A DNA stretch of 53,908 bases from JBBPYR01 sp038199755 (GTDB lineage Bacteria > Chloroflexota > Ktedonobacteria > Ktedonobacterales > Ktedonobacteraceae). Both the position numbers and the translations under genes were made by a program. Positions within the stretch are counted from its first letter, which is position 1, and the number at the start of each line of letters is the position of its first letter. The notes beneath the pieces were generated by a model. It saw only the letters and a list, made by a program, of their open reading frames with translations. It searched no databases and was not told the DNA's origin. The stretch is taken from assembly GCA_038199755.1 (NCBI GenBank), contig JBBPYR010000211.1, positions 1 through 53,908 on the forward strand. Reading direction: 5' to 3'. This document shows, in pieces, positions 7,238 through 14,897 of this stretch.

Positions 7238-8170
7238 TTATTTTATGGGGTTCTTGAGTATGCCAATGCCTGCTATCTCGGTCTCCATCAGATCGCCGGG
7301 CTTGAGAAATTCTGGTGGCTTGCGTGAGAAGCCGACGCCGCTCGGTGTGCCTGTGGCGATGATATCCCCTGGCTCTAGCGTCATACCCTTTGAGAGCACG
7401 GCTATGATGGTCTTAATGGGGAAGATCATCTCACTGGTGTTGCTATCCTGTTTCACTTCGCCGTTGACGAGCAGGCGAATTGCCAGAGTTTGTGGGTCCT
7501 TGATCTCATCGGCGGTGACAATCCAGGGACCGATGGGGCAGGAGTCGTCAAGGCTCTTCCCTTTGAAGAATTGTACGTGGCGCGCTTGTAAATCGCGGGC
7601 CGTGATGTCGTTAATCACGGTATAGCCAAAAATATAGGATAGGGCGTCATCTTCGCTGATGTTTTTGCCTCGCTTGCCAATGATGACCCCCAACTCTGCC
7701 TCCCAGTCAATTTCGCTTGAGACTTCAGGGTCGATGACGAAGGTGTCATAGGGGCCAATGATGGTGGTGGTGGCTTTGGTGAAAAGGATCGGGTTCTTGG
7801 GCGCATCAGGATTGCGTTTGCGCGTATCAGCTGTTTCCTTGGCGTGCTCAAGATAATTGAGTGCCATGCACATCACATTTTTGCGTGGTTGCGGAATGGG
7901 TGCTACAAGATGGACTGCGCTCAGTTGGTGAACGGCACCGATATCGCTAAAGGTTTTGACCTCGCTAAAACGTCGCCCTGCCGCCTTCTCTAGAATGGCG
8001 TCCAGGTCGGGTTTACTCTGCTCAAAGTGCTCGATGAGACTCAATACTTGATCTGGCGGTGACAAGTGTAAGGCGCGACCGGCTAGGTCCACGTCCAATA
8101 TCTCATCGCCAAGCACAATTCCCAGATGTGGTTTGGGCAGCTCGTTCGTTGAAAAACTCGCAAGTTTCAT
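7238..8170 (-). CDS. Fumarylacetoacetate hydrolase family protein
   Basis: A 310-residue protein with an N-terminal FAHD1-type lid domain and a C-terminal FAH core. The metal site is visible as D-W-E-A-E-L (E157, E159) and D188 in V-I-N-D-I-T-A-R-D; K-G-K-S-L-D-D-S-C-P-I-G-P and I-A-T-G-T-P-S-G-V-G complete the family signature. Members hydrolyse or decarboxylate 2-oxo acids such as acylpyruvates, or isomerise 2-hydroxyhepta-dienedioate in meta-cleavage pathways, using Mg. It converges on the extradiol-dioxygenase-like gene, suggesting a shared substrate route, though they are not co-transcribed. Ribosome site AAGGAGCC precedes the ATG. The exact reaction is not assigned. Confidence 0.85.
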   Translation of the reverse strand: MKLASFSTNELPKPHLGIVLGDEILDVDLAGRALHLSPPDQVLSLIEHFEQSKPDLDAILEKAAGRRFSEVKTFSDIGAVHQLSAVHLVAPIPQPRKNVMCMALNYLEHAKETADTRKRNPDAPKNPILFTKATTTIIGPYDTFVIDPEVSSEIDWEAELGVIIGKRGKNISEDDALSYIFGYTVINDITARDLQARHVQFFKGKSLDDSCPIGPWIVTADEIKDPQTLAIRLLVNGEVKQDSNTSEMIFPIKTIIAVLSKGMTLEPGDIIATGTPSGVGFSRKPPEFLKPGDLMETEIAGIGILKNPIK

Positions 8171-8359
8171 AAAAATGGCTCCTTGTCGTAGTGGAGATGA
8201 GCACTCATAAAGGTGCTTCCGTTATGGCGCATGTTGTATTTTACAACATTGTGGTGGGTGGTACTTTTCAGGCTGTCCGAAAAGAATAAGTTGATAAGAT
8301 CATGCATAGTATGTAATATAGCACTTGAGGAACACACTCCGCGAAAGGATTGCCTATCC

Positions 8360-8881
8360 ATGCCTACGCTGTTGACCCGCTGGATGCTCTTTGTCAGCTC
8401 ATACTTTCCCTTAGCCGTGATTATCGCTATTCTCTTCTTTCAAGAACAACGTATTTTGGCACTGAGCTTTTTGTTTGTTGGCCTGGCGGGATTGCTTTTT
8501 CTGCTCGGCTACTTTTATATCAAGGCCCATCGTCTGAGTTACGAACGGCACAAAATTCTTTCGCGACATGCACGCGGCGGGGAGGTCATGGGTTATATAG
8601 CGAGCTATATTTTTCCTTTTGTCACCTTCCCTTTAAGCGGGTGGCAGCAGATTGTCTCTCTACTCATTTTTATTGGCATTCTGGGAGTAGTGTACGTCAA
8701 CTCAGAAGATATGCTGCGTATCAATCCTACGCTCAATTTGCTGGGTTATCATCTATATGAAGTGACGATAGAGGGGGGCAAGGATTCCTATGCGCTGATC
8801 ACTCGGCGCACGATCGACCAGGGCGAGACATTGCATATGACACTGATTGGACATGGAATATTCTTGGAGAGTATCCGATGA
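8360..8881 (+). CDS. Four-helix membrane protein, KwaA-like
   Basis: A 173-residue protein with four hydrophobic helices (about 7-27, 31-53, 77-91, 96-113) and a soluble C-terminal part containing N-P-T-L-N-L-L-G-Y-H-L-Y-E-V and Y-A-L-I-T-R-R. Its stop overlaps the start of the next gene by 4 nt (ATGA), so the two are translationally coupled. Kiwa, a known anti-phage system, pairs a four-helix membrane protein (KwaA, about 200 residues) with a DUF4868 protein (KwaB); the order, size and topology here agree. The assignment rests on context and topology, since I cannot align it to KwaA. The start at 8360 has GAAAGGAT about 10 nt upstream. Confidence 0.6.
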   Translation: MPTLLTRWMLFVSSYFPLAVIIAILFFQEQRILALSFLFVGLAGLLFLLGYFYIKAHRLSYERHKILSRHARGGEVMGYIASYIFPFVTFPLSGWQQIVSLLIFIGILGVVYVNSEDMLRINPTLNLLGYHLYEVTIEGGKDSYALITRRTIDQGETLHMTLIGHGIFLESIR

Positions 8882-10002
8882 ATGAAACTAAAGTAGCGTT
8901 GAACTCTAGCGTGACGGCAACGCCTATGTCTTCTGCTCATACTACCCAACAGCATCAGCATGTTTTTCAACGCTTGCTCGCACTCGATGTGGAGCAGAGT
9001 GTAATTACTGTCTGTTTTGCTGCCAATAAGCAGGATGAACTGAACGGGGCCACGAAAAATAGACAGAAGAAGCGCAAGCCGGAAAACCCGACCACGCAAG
9101 CACCAACTGCGTATGAGCAGGGACATGTAGATGCTGCTGCACCGCTTGCTTTTGAAAAGCTGTTGATGACTGACAACTTGACGGAGAGCTTTCGCGAAAC
9201 GATTCAGAACGTGCTTGTGCTCTATCATGAAAAGCTGCAAAAAGATGATCTTCTCTTTTACGCCTATAACACGGAAACCCAGACGGCGGAACATGAAATT
9301 GAATATCTGCACATGAGCGATTATGCGTCGCTGGCGGAGCCAATCAAAACACTGTCGCTATTAGCGGACATCGAGGCATTTCATGACCGTCCTGCTTTCT
9401 CGAATGGTCTGCGTTTCTATGTGATCATCGTGCAGCCAATGCAAGGTGAGTCAATTTACTTTTTTCGCACCTATGAACGGAAACGTTTTTTACGTAAAGG
9501 CGTGCTGGCAGTTTTTGATGGAAGTGTCTATGAGCGGGTGGATGCACCAACCTGCTTGTTTGATGATGAAATCGATTGCATCTGTTATGACGGCATGATG
9601 TTTGTACTGGGCGGTGCGAAAACGCGCTTCCAGAATATGTTCCGTTTTTATGAAGATATTCGTCAAATCGCGCATGAGACGCTAGACACCATTCAACAAC
9701 ACGTGCCGATTCAGGGCTTTGATGCATTTGTGACGATGTGTCAGAGCGACCCGCAAAAATTGCGCAAGCTCAAAAGGATTGCCAGCAAGCCCTATCTGCA
9801 AAGCGTGACCATCGATGATATCAAAAAAGTAATCGCGCACAGCAAACTCTCTATTCCTGTGGTTGAGGTAAATGGAAAAGAGCAACTTGTCTATGATGAG
9901 AAGAACAAATGGCTTATTCTCAATCTGCTCGATGATAACTATCTTGAGTCTTTGATGACCCACATGCACTATGAAGTGTCAGGAAAACGTGAGCTCTCAT
10001 AG
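8878..10002 (+). CDS. DUF4868 protein, KwaB-like (Kiwa anti-phage system)
   Basis: A 374-residue soluble protein. The C-terminal two thirds follows the DUF4868 pattern as I recall it: Y-F-F-R-T-Y (194-199), C-L-F-D-D-E-I-D-C-I (226-235), a phenylalanine-rich helix F-Q-N-M-F-R-F-Y-E-D-I, the D-P-Q-K-L-R-K-L segment, L-L-D-D-N-Y-L-E-S-L-M-T (350-361) and the ending Y-E-V-S-G-K-R. KwaB is the DUF4868 partner in Kiwa, reported to act with KwaA at the membrane against phage DNA. Residues 50-90 form a charged, low-complexity insertion that I do not expect in the E. coli-type protein. Coupled by ATGA overlap to the membrane protein gene; no other defence genes flank it. Confidence 0.7.
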   Translation: MNETKVALNSSVTATPMSSAHTTQQHQHVFQRLLALDVEQSVITVCFAANKQDELNGATKNRQKKRKPENPTTQAPTAYEQGHVDAAAPLAFEKLLMTDNLTESFRETIQNVLVLYHEKLQKDDLLFYAYNTETQTAEHEIEYLHMSDYASLAEPIKTLSLLADIEAFHDRPAFSNGLRFYVIIVQPMQGESIYFFRTYERKRFLRKGVLAVFDGSVYERVDAPTCLFDDEIDCICYDGMMFVLGGAKTRFQNMFRFYEDIRQIAHETLDTIQQHVPIQGFDAFVTMCQSDPQKLRKLKRIASKPYLQSVTIDDIKKVIAHSKLSIPVVEVNGKEQLVYDEKNKWLILNLLDDNYLESLMTHMHYEVSGKRELS

Positions 10003-10027
10003 TGATGGGATGTGCCTATCGAGATAG

Positions 10028-10900
10028 CTAGGAGAATAAGGCTGTTCGCATCACTGCCAGGGGAGCTTCTTGTCCGGTCCAGAGGTGAAAGGACAGTGCG
10101 CCCTGATGGAGGAGCATGGAGAGACCATTCGCGGTGCTTAGACCGATAGTATTTGCCTGACAGAGCAGATGCGTTTGCATGGGATTGTAGATCATATCAT
10201 AGACAAAGGTATCGGGCGCGAAACGGGCTAACACCTCAGCTGGTAGAGGGCTGACCTCTTCATACATACCGAGTGATGTTGCATTGATAATGATCGATGC
10301 ATGATGCGGTGGTACAAGCAAGGTAGGATCACTCAAACAGAAGATATGCCCATCATAAAAGGGCTGCACATCGGCAGACAGGCGTTGCGCTCTTTCCAAA
10401 TGCCGATTCACAATGATGAGGCGCGAGACTTCAGCCGCTACCACAGCAAAGGCTGCGGCCCTTGCCGAGCCGCCCGCACCCAGTAGGATGACGGTATGGC
10501 CTTTTAGCGAGATCTGACCATCGGCATGCCCCATGCCAATCTCGTGTTCCTTAAGCGCAAGAAGCAGTCCCTGTGCGTCAGTGTTATAGCCGTGCAGATA
10601 ATCTTGATGTTTAACAATGGTGTTCACGGCTCCGATGCGGGCTGCCAGTGGGTCTAGCTGGTCCAACAGGGGTAGAATCGCTTCTTTGTAGGGAATGGTC
10701 ACATTTGCGCCGAGGTAGTGCTGCTCACATAAGGAGCGTACACGCTCTATTAACTGTGGTGCGGGAGTCGGCCAAAGTTCGTACAGAGCAGGAATATGCA
10801 AGGCATCCAGGGCTGCTTGCTGAAAGCGCGACGAGTAAGAATTGGCTACAGGGTCGCCAATGAGTCCCAGGCGTAGTGTTGTTCCATCCGTGTTAGACAT
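10028..10900 (-). CDS. aroE: Shikimate dehydrogenase
   Basis: A 290-residue NADP-dependent enzyme that reduces 3-dehydroshikimate to shikimate in aromatic amino-acid synthesis. Visible are the substrate domain with V-T-I-P-Y-K (catalytic K72), G-A-V-N-T-I-V (N93), G-Y-N-T-D-A-Q-G (D108), the nucleotide loop G-A-G-G-S-A-R (141-147), the NADP-preferring N-R-x-x-x-R-A and N-A-T-S-L-G-M. The start MSNTDG is chosen because the family begins close to L-R-L-G-L-I-G-D-P; its ribosome site is weak, and a GTG 12 nt upstream is an alternative. It converges with the Kiwa-like pair and is preceded by an extended -10 promoter. Confidence 0.95.
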   Translation of the reverse strand: MSNTDGTTLRLGLIGDPVANSYSSRFQQAALDALHIPALYELWPTPAPQLIERVRSLCEQHYLGANVTIPYKEAILPLLDQLDPLAARIGAVNTIVKHQDYLHGYNTDAQGLLLALKEHEIGMGHADGQISLKGHTVILLGAGGSARAAAFAVVAAEVSRLIIVNRHLERAQRLSADVQPFYDGHIFCLSDPTLLVPPHHASIIINATSLGMYEEVSPLPAEVLARFAPDTFVYDMIYNPMQTHLLCQANTIGLSTANGLSMLLHQGALSFHLWTGQEAPLAVMRTALFS

Positions 10901-10966
10901 ATGGTAAGTCACAATCTCTTTTTGACGTATTTCGTCGGGCTTCCTCGCTTTTGCCTGAACTATTCT

Positions 10967-10975
10967 ATTATAGCA
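10967..10975 (-). promoter_or_regulatory. Extended -10 element for aroE
   Basis: TGCTATAAT on the minus strand, about 67 nt upstream of the aroE start. No good -35 is seen, as expected for an extended -10 promoter. It faces away from the matching element at 11005-11013. Confidence 0.55.
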
Positions 10976-11004
10976 GCTTTTTGTGTCTAAAGAATATATA
11001 ATAG

Positions 11005-11013
11005 TGCTATAAT
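11005..11013 (+). promoter_or_regulatory. Extended -10 element for the Nudix-MBL operon
   Basis: The same nonamer TGCTATAAT occurs on the plus strand 30 nt from the aroE element, giving a divergent promoter pair. The next gene starts at 11289, so a leader of about 270 nt would result. That leader (11020-11288) is T-rich and ends in a fragment resembling the GTAGGGGCGG repeat start (11238); I see no other gene in it. Confidence 0.5.
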
Positions 11014-11288
11014 TTGACAAAGAATTATCTCTTTTTTTATATCTTTTTATTTATAGCATCCCTGAGTGGGTTTTTGTGTTTTACAGCTGAGATAATTCAT
11101 TTAATTCTTACCATGTGCTTTCCAACGATTTTCAACATACAATCCTCTGCTTGCGCTTTCGTCAGTTTTGTTGGCATAACGGTCTCACTGGTGCTACACA
11201 TTACATATGTCATATCATAAAGCATAATGGCAATTTGTAGGGGCGGCAGCCATGACGCCCTTGCGCGACTGAATGGAGCACGTAGTGT

Positions 11289-12080
11289 ATGTCAGTTCAA
11301 CCACGTCTGGCCTCAACGGTCATGCTCTTGCGTGATGCGAGTGCTGGTCAAGGTATAGAGGTCTTTATGGTGCGTCGCGTCGTGCAGAGCGAATTTATGC
11401 CCAATGTCTATGTTTTCCCTGGCGGCTCCGTCAACGTCGATGATCGTGTTGCAGAGGAAACCGCTGGCGTCTGTGCCCTGATTGCACCGGGGGTGGCAGA
11501 CCCAGAGAAGCGCACCGCCCTGGGCAATGGCACGCGAGCCGCCGCCATTCGTGAGATGTTTGAAGAGGCAAATGTGTTGCTGGCCTATGCTCAGGGGCAG
11601 ATACTCGCCATCAATGAGCAATCAGTCGCACGTTTTGAGGGCTATCGTCAATCTTTTAATGAGCGTAAGGGATCGCTGGTGCAGTTGGCACTGGCAGAAC
11701 ACCTGACGCTTGCCACTGACCGCTTGTACTATTTTGCCCACTGGATTACGCCAGAACTGATGCCCAAACGCTTTGACACCCATTTTTTTCTGGCGGCTGC
11801 ACCCGTCGCGCAAGAAGCCCTGTATGATAACCTGGAGACAAGTGATGGCATCTGGATACGTCCCGCTGAGGCTCTCGAACGTTTTGCTGCCAAGACTTTT
11901 CCTATTGCCTTTCCTACCTACCATCAATTACGGGATCTTTGTGCTTTTCATAGCGTACAGGATGTTTTAGCTGAAGCACAGACGCGCTATGTGCCGACTC
12001 ATACACCCGCAGTTCTCACAAAAGAAGATGGTGCTTACGTCTATTTGCCCGAAGATCCACACCATCCCTGGAAGGTATAA
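11289..12080 (+). CDS. Nudix hydrolase of the NUDT7/NUDT19 type
   Basis: A 263-residue protein. The Nudix box is split: F-P-G-G-S-V at about 40-45, an insertion of some 30 residues, then A-A-A-I-R-E-M-F-E-E-A-N-V-L-L around residue 86, where R-E-x-x-E-E binds Mg. A split box with this insertion is typical of the NUDT19-like peroxisomal or bacterial enzymes that cleave coenzyme A or acyl-CoA diphosphates. The H-W-I-T-P-E-L-M-P-K-R-F-D-T-H-F-F segment is also shared by that group. Only 3 nt separate it from the metallo-beta-lactamase gene, so the two are co-translated. Exact substrate is inference. Confidence 0.82.
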   Translation: MSVQPRLASTVMLLRDASAGQGIEVFMVRRVVQSEFMPNVYVFPGGSVNVDDRVAEETAGVCALIAPGVADPEKRTALGNGTRAAAIREMFEEANVLLAYAQGQILAINEQSVARFEGYRQSFNERKGSLVQLALAEHLTLATDRLYYFAHWITPELMPKRFDTHFFLAAAPVAQEALYDNLETSDGIWIRPAEALERFAAKTFPIAFPTYHQLRDLCAFHSVQDVLAEAQTRYVPTHTPAVLTKEDGAYVYLPEDPHHPWKV

Positions 12081-12083
12081 CAG

Positions 12084-12890
12084 ATGAAACACGAACCATA
12101 CACGATTATTCTTGCTCCCAATGCCTCTATCATGACCGGACCTGGCACCAATACGATTGTGCTTGGGGGTGGTGTTGAGGGTGCTACCGTGATTGATCCG
12201 GGCGATGATGATCCTGAGCATCTGGAAGCGATTATCCGCGAGGGTGCTAAACGTGACGATATTCGCCGCATTCTGATTACGCATGGTCATCCCGATCATA
12301 TTGGTGGTGCCGTTGCCTTGCGTAGACGTTTGCATATCTCTATTTATGCCTTTAACCGTGAGGGAGTGCCCGACACGGATGAAGAAATTACTGATGGCAT
12401 GGTTTTTCCCGTGGGCGATGATAGCTTGCGTGCTATCGTTACGCCGGGGCATCGTTTCGACCATCTGTGCTTCTTAATGGAGCGGCAGAAGGTACTTTTT
12501 GCCGGTGATCTTATCGCTGGGAGTGGGACCGTGGTGATCTCGCCGCCAGAGGGTGATCTGCTGGATTATCTCAACTCGCTCAAACGTTTGCAGACAGAGG
12601 ACATCGATACTATTGTCCCGGCGCATGGGCCAGTTATTGACGAGCCGCAAGCGAAAATTACGGAATATATTACACATCGCATGCAACGTGAGCAGCAAAT
12701 TATTGCTGAGCTGCACCAGTTGCCCGCCGGAGCCGAGGGCGTTACCATTACCGCTCTGGTGCAAGTTATTTATGCCGATGTGGACCCGCGCCTTCATCCC
12801 GTCGCGGCACGTTCTGTCGAAGCACATTTGCTGAAACTGCACCGTGAGGAACGCGTCCACCCTGAGAATGAGCTGTGGCGACTGCTGTAG
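12084..12890 (+). CDS. Metallo-beta-lactamase fold hydrolase, LACTB2-like
   Basis: A 268-residue hydrolase. The zinc motif T-H-G-H-P-D-H lies around residues 71-77, the third-site His in T-P-G-H-R-F-D-H near 118, Asp in F-A-G-D-L-I-A-G near 138, and His in V-P-A-H-G-P near 179, then a C-terminal winged-helix-like domain (VEAHLLKLHREERV). This is the LACTB2/glyoxalase-II-like group, whose members include RNases and thioesterases. Downstream partner of the Nudix gene (3-nt gap); a joint role in CoA-thioester or nucleotide clean-up is a reasonable inference, since such genes are often neighbours. An imperfect hairpin (12908-12948) follows. Confidence 0.85.
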   Translation: MKHEPYTIILAPNASIMTGPGTNTIVLGGGVEGATVIDPGDDDPEHLEAIIREGAKRDDIRRILITHGHPDHIGGAVALRRRLHISIYAFNREGVPDTDEEITDGMVFPVGDDSLRAIVTPGHRFDHLCFLMERQKVLFAGDLIAGSGTVVISPPEGDLLDYLNSLKRLQTEDIDTIVPAHGPVIDEPQAKITEYITHRMQREQQIIAELHQLPAGAEGVTITALVQVIYADVDPRLHPVAARSVEAHLLKLHREERVHPENELWRLL

Positions 12891-12976
12891 AAAGAGAAGA
12901 GAAGAGACACCCTGTACTGTACCTGTACCCATGAGCTCGTACAAGGTGCCTGTTGAAGGACGATGAAGGGAAGGAG

Positions 12977-13492
12977 CTATTTTACATCAATGGTGAATGG
13001 GACACTCATAATATACTGCGGACAAAGTTCGCCGGGTTTGCAGAGAGCTTGGCTAGTAAAGCTTAGTTGTGTTGTGCCAGCTCCTTTGGCTACAAAACGC
13101 CAGACGCAAACACTATTGGCGTGAGATGCATAGCCAGAGGGAGCCTGTAGTTCCAGTTGTCCCTGCGATGCGGTTGGCCCACTCCATTTATGTCCAAAGG
13201 GAAGGCGAACCTCAATCACGTCGCCTACATGAACGGTGATGGTGCTGTTGGCTTGTGACGACTTTATCAGGACATTCGCGGTTGGTGCGCTGGGGTCTGT
13301 GGCCGTGTTCGGGCAACCCGTTGCCCCGCTCGCGCTGCCACTCGCAACGGGAGTTGAGCTTGGAGCGGACCCGGTGCCACCTGTGCCTGAAGCGGTGCCA
13401 CATGCTGCCAATATGAATAGTAGCAATACACTCAATCCTGTAATCAGAGCTACTGAGACATGTGGCCGAGGGCGATGATGATTCATGTGCAT
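12977..13492 (-). CDS. Secreted lipoprotein with chagasin-like domain
   Basis: A 171-residue protein. A signal peptide with hydrophobic core (ALITGLSVLLLFILAAC) ends in the lipobox L-A-A-C at about residues 28-31, so the protein is predicted to be lipid-anchored outside the cell. After a Gly/Ser/Thr linker the domain V-H-V-G-D-V-I-E-V-R-L-P followed by V-C-V-W-R-F-V-A-K-G-A-G-T-T-Q-L-S-F resembles the chagasin/MEROPS I42 beta-sandwich that inhibits papain-like proteases. Four further cysteines (C60, C128, and the C-K-P-G-E-L-C pair) may form disulfides. The inhibitor loop cannot be verified. AAAGGAG precedes the ATG. Monocistronic. Confidence 0.65.
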   Translation of the reverse strand: MHMNHHRPRPHVSVALITGLSVLLLFILAACGTASGTGGTGSAPSSTPVASGSASGATGCPNTATDPSAPTANVLIKSSQANSTITVHVGDVIEVRLPFGHKWSGPTASQGQLELQAPSGYASHANSVCVWRFVAKGAGTTQLSFTSQALCKPGELCPQYIMSVPFTIDVK

Positions 13493-13653
13493 GATGAATA
13501 CTCCTTTATGCTTTGTCGCGTTTGTGTCTGTTTCTAAATGTTTATTACCTATCCTATGTCAAGACGTTTCTCTTTCTCCAAAAGTTCCCGTCCTCGCAAC
13601 ATTGCTTCATTGATGGTGTTGAACGAATTAGCCTGGTAATAAGGGAAACTGCT

Positions 13654-13751
13654 GTAGGGGCCAGATTGAGCGCGCCCGAGGCGATTTATCGCCAGAGATT
13701 CAGATCTCGCTCAATAAATTGAGCGTGGGGCGCGCTCAATCTGGCCCCTAC
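13654..13751. repeat. Family B palindromic repeat, copy 3
   Basis: Perfect 24-bp outer arms (13654-13677 and 13728-13751, starting GTAGGGGCCAGATTGAGCGC) enclose the same two inner hairpins as copy 1, here GCGATTTATCGC and CGCTCAATAAATTGAGCG. Both outer arms differ from copy 1 in a matched way, so pairing is kept. The flanks (GGTAATAAGGGAAAC before, GGATGGGTTTCTATGATTAG after) also form a weaker outer palindrome, giving a full unit of roughly 13636-13768. Confidence 0.85.
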
Positions 13752-13836
13752 GGATGGGTTTCTATGATTAGCAGCATAATTTGTTCATTATCATCAATGA
13801 ACTGCGGCAGTGCGAAATCTGGTGGATCAGGGCTGC

Positions 13837-14442
13837 TTATGCGGTTATTGTGGCAAGCATCGCCAGGAGTTCTTCGGTGTCGATGAGAAAACTGTGCGTG
13901 GGCAGGACTTGGTGAACAAGCCCAAGGCTCATTGCCTGCTGTGCTTCCTGTGTCTCGCCGCTTTGCATTAAGCGCGTTGTGTTTTCCTGCCCGATGGTGT
14001 TGGGGAGGTAAAGGGATGTGGCGTCATGAAAGACTCTGGCATTGATGGCCGGAAGGCGAAAACGTGCGTCCTCGCGGGCAATCACCACGTCACACATCGC
14101 GGCTAATTCGCAACCCGCGCTAAAGGCAAGACCCTTCACCAGAGCAACGGTCATAATATGGCGTGCATATAATTGGCGGAAGGCGGTACACAGGGTTGTG
14201 GCGACACGTAAGAGCCGTGCCCGTTCCTCTTCCGTATCTTCTGGGGTGTCAACGCCCGCGCAGAAAGCTTGTTCGCCCGCACCACTGAGGACGATGAGTT
14301 TGGGAGGGGGGCTCTGCTGCGCTATCATGTGCAACGAGGCGCCTAGCTGATCGATCATTTCAAACGTGAGCGAATTAAATGGAGCGTTATCCAGTATAAA
14401 CCATACTGTCTCGTTCCGCTTCCGTGTATTTATACCAGGCAT
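13837..14442 (-). CDS. Short enoyl-CoA hydratase/isomerase family protein
   Basis: A 201-residue crotonase-fold protein. The oxyanion-hole segments are present: A-F-C-A-G-V-D (59-65) and G-L-A-F-S-A-G-C-E-L-A-A-M-C-D-V-V-I-A (104-122). Compared with typical 255-270 residue hydratases it lacks the C-terminal helices. The catalytic-Glu loop usually reading P-E-I is P-A-I here (131-133), so classical hydratase chemistry is doubtful; it may act as another crotonase type or bind without hydrating. The start at 14442 is chosen for TAGGAAAAGTA upstream; a 16-codon extension would run into the family A repeat. Monocistronic. Confidence 0.78.
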   Translation of the reverse strand: MPGINTRKRNETVWFILDNAPFNSLTFEMIDQLGASLHMIAQQSPPPKLIVLSGAGEQAFCAGVDTPEDTEEERARLLRVATTLCTAFRQLYARHIMTVALVKGLAFSAGCELAAMCDVVIAREDARFRLPAINARVFHDATSLYLPNTIGQENTTRLMQSGETQEAQQAMSLGLVHQVLPTHSFLIDTEELLAMLATITA

Positions 14443-14464
14443 TACTTTTCCTATAAATAATAAA

Positions 14465-14569
14465 TAGGGATGCTTCTTGTGGGCATCCAAACTCTCGCTG
14501 TTCGCTCATTGGATGCCCACAAGAAGCATCCCTACTGAAATGAGGATGCCTACGAGGGGCATCCCTACT
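14465..14569. repeat. Family A palindromic repeat, complete copy
   Basis: Perfect 26-bp inverted repeat: 14465-14490 (TAGGGATGCTTCTTGTGGGC then ATCCAA) pairs with 14509-14534. A further single arm GGATGCCTACGAGGGGCATC follows at 14543-14562 and ends CCTACT. The element lies 23 bp upstream of the crotonase gene start, in the leader between two divergent genes. Confidence 0.85.
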
Positions 14570-14897
14570 GGTTGTAAATATGGTGCCATAGATAGTATAT
14601 GCCTCTGTGCTTTTTCGTTCAAGGGTTTTGTGTGGTCTATCCATTACAATGTCTGCATCGTGTTTAGTAGGAGTGATAAAGAAACAGAAGGACGTTCGTT
14701 AATCCGTGTTTCCGTATGATGGTGGTGTTCAGCTAATGTGGCACCACCATTGTATTATGACGTATTTCTTACGTCTATAGCATATAGTGGGAGTGGTATG
14801 CAGAAAAAAGCCACTTTTGGTTGCCCCTAAACGTATATAATACATATGGGATTTACAGGATATGTTGTTTGTAATGTAATGAAGGGTTTTCAGTTCT
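14570..14897. other. Intergenic region between divergent genes
   Basis: No gene seen. It contains a hairpin ATGGTGGTG / CACCACCAT (14719-14727 with 14742-14750) and a TATAAT at 14836-14841 that could be the -10 of the TPM-domain gene, although no convincing -35 accompanies it. Confidence 0.4.

Noticed and set aside
11014..11220. A 68-codon frame with hydrophobic residues upstream of the Nudix gene
   Set aside because: It begins with TTG next to the presumed -10 box, has no ribosome site, and its hydrophobic look follows from the T-rich sequence. Treated as the leader of the Nudix operon.
13513..13722. Plus-strand frame ahead of the family B repeat
   Set aside because: Runs into the palindrome and has no ribosome site or similarity.
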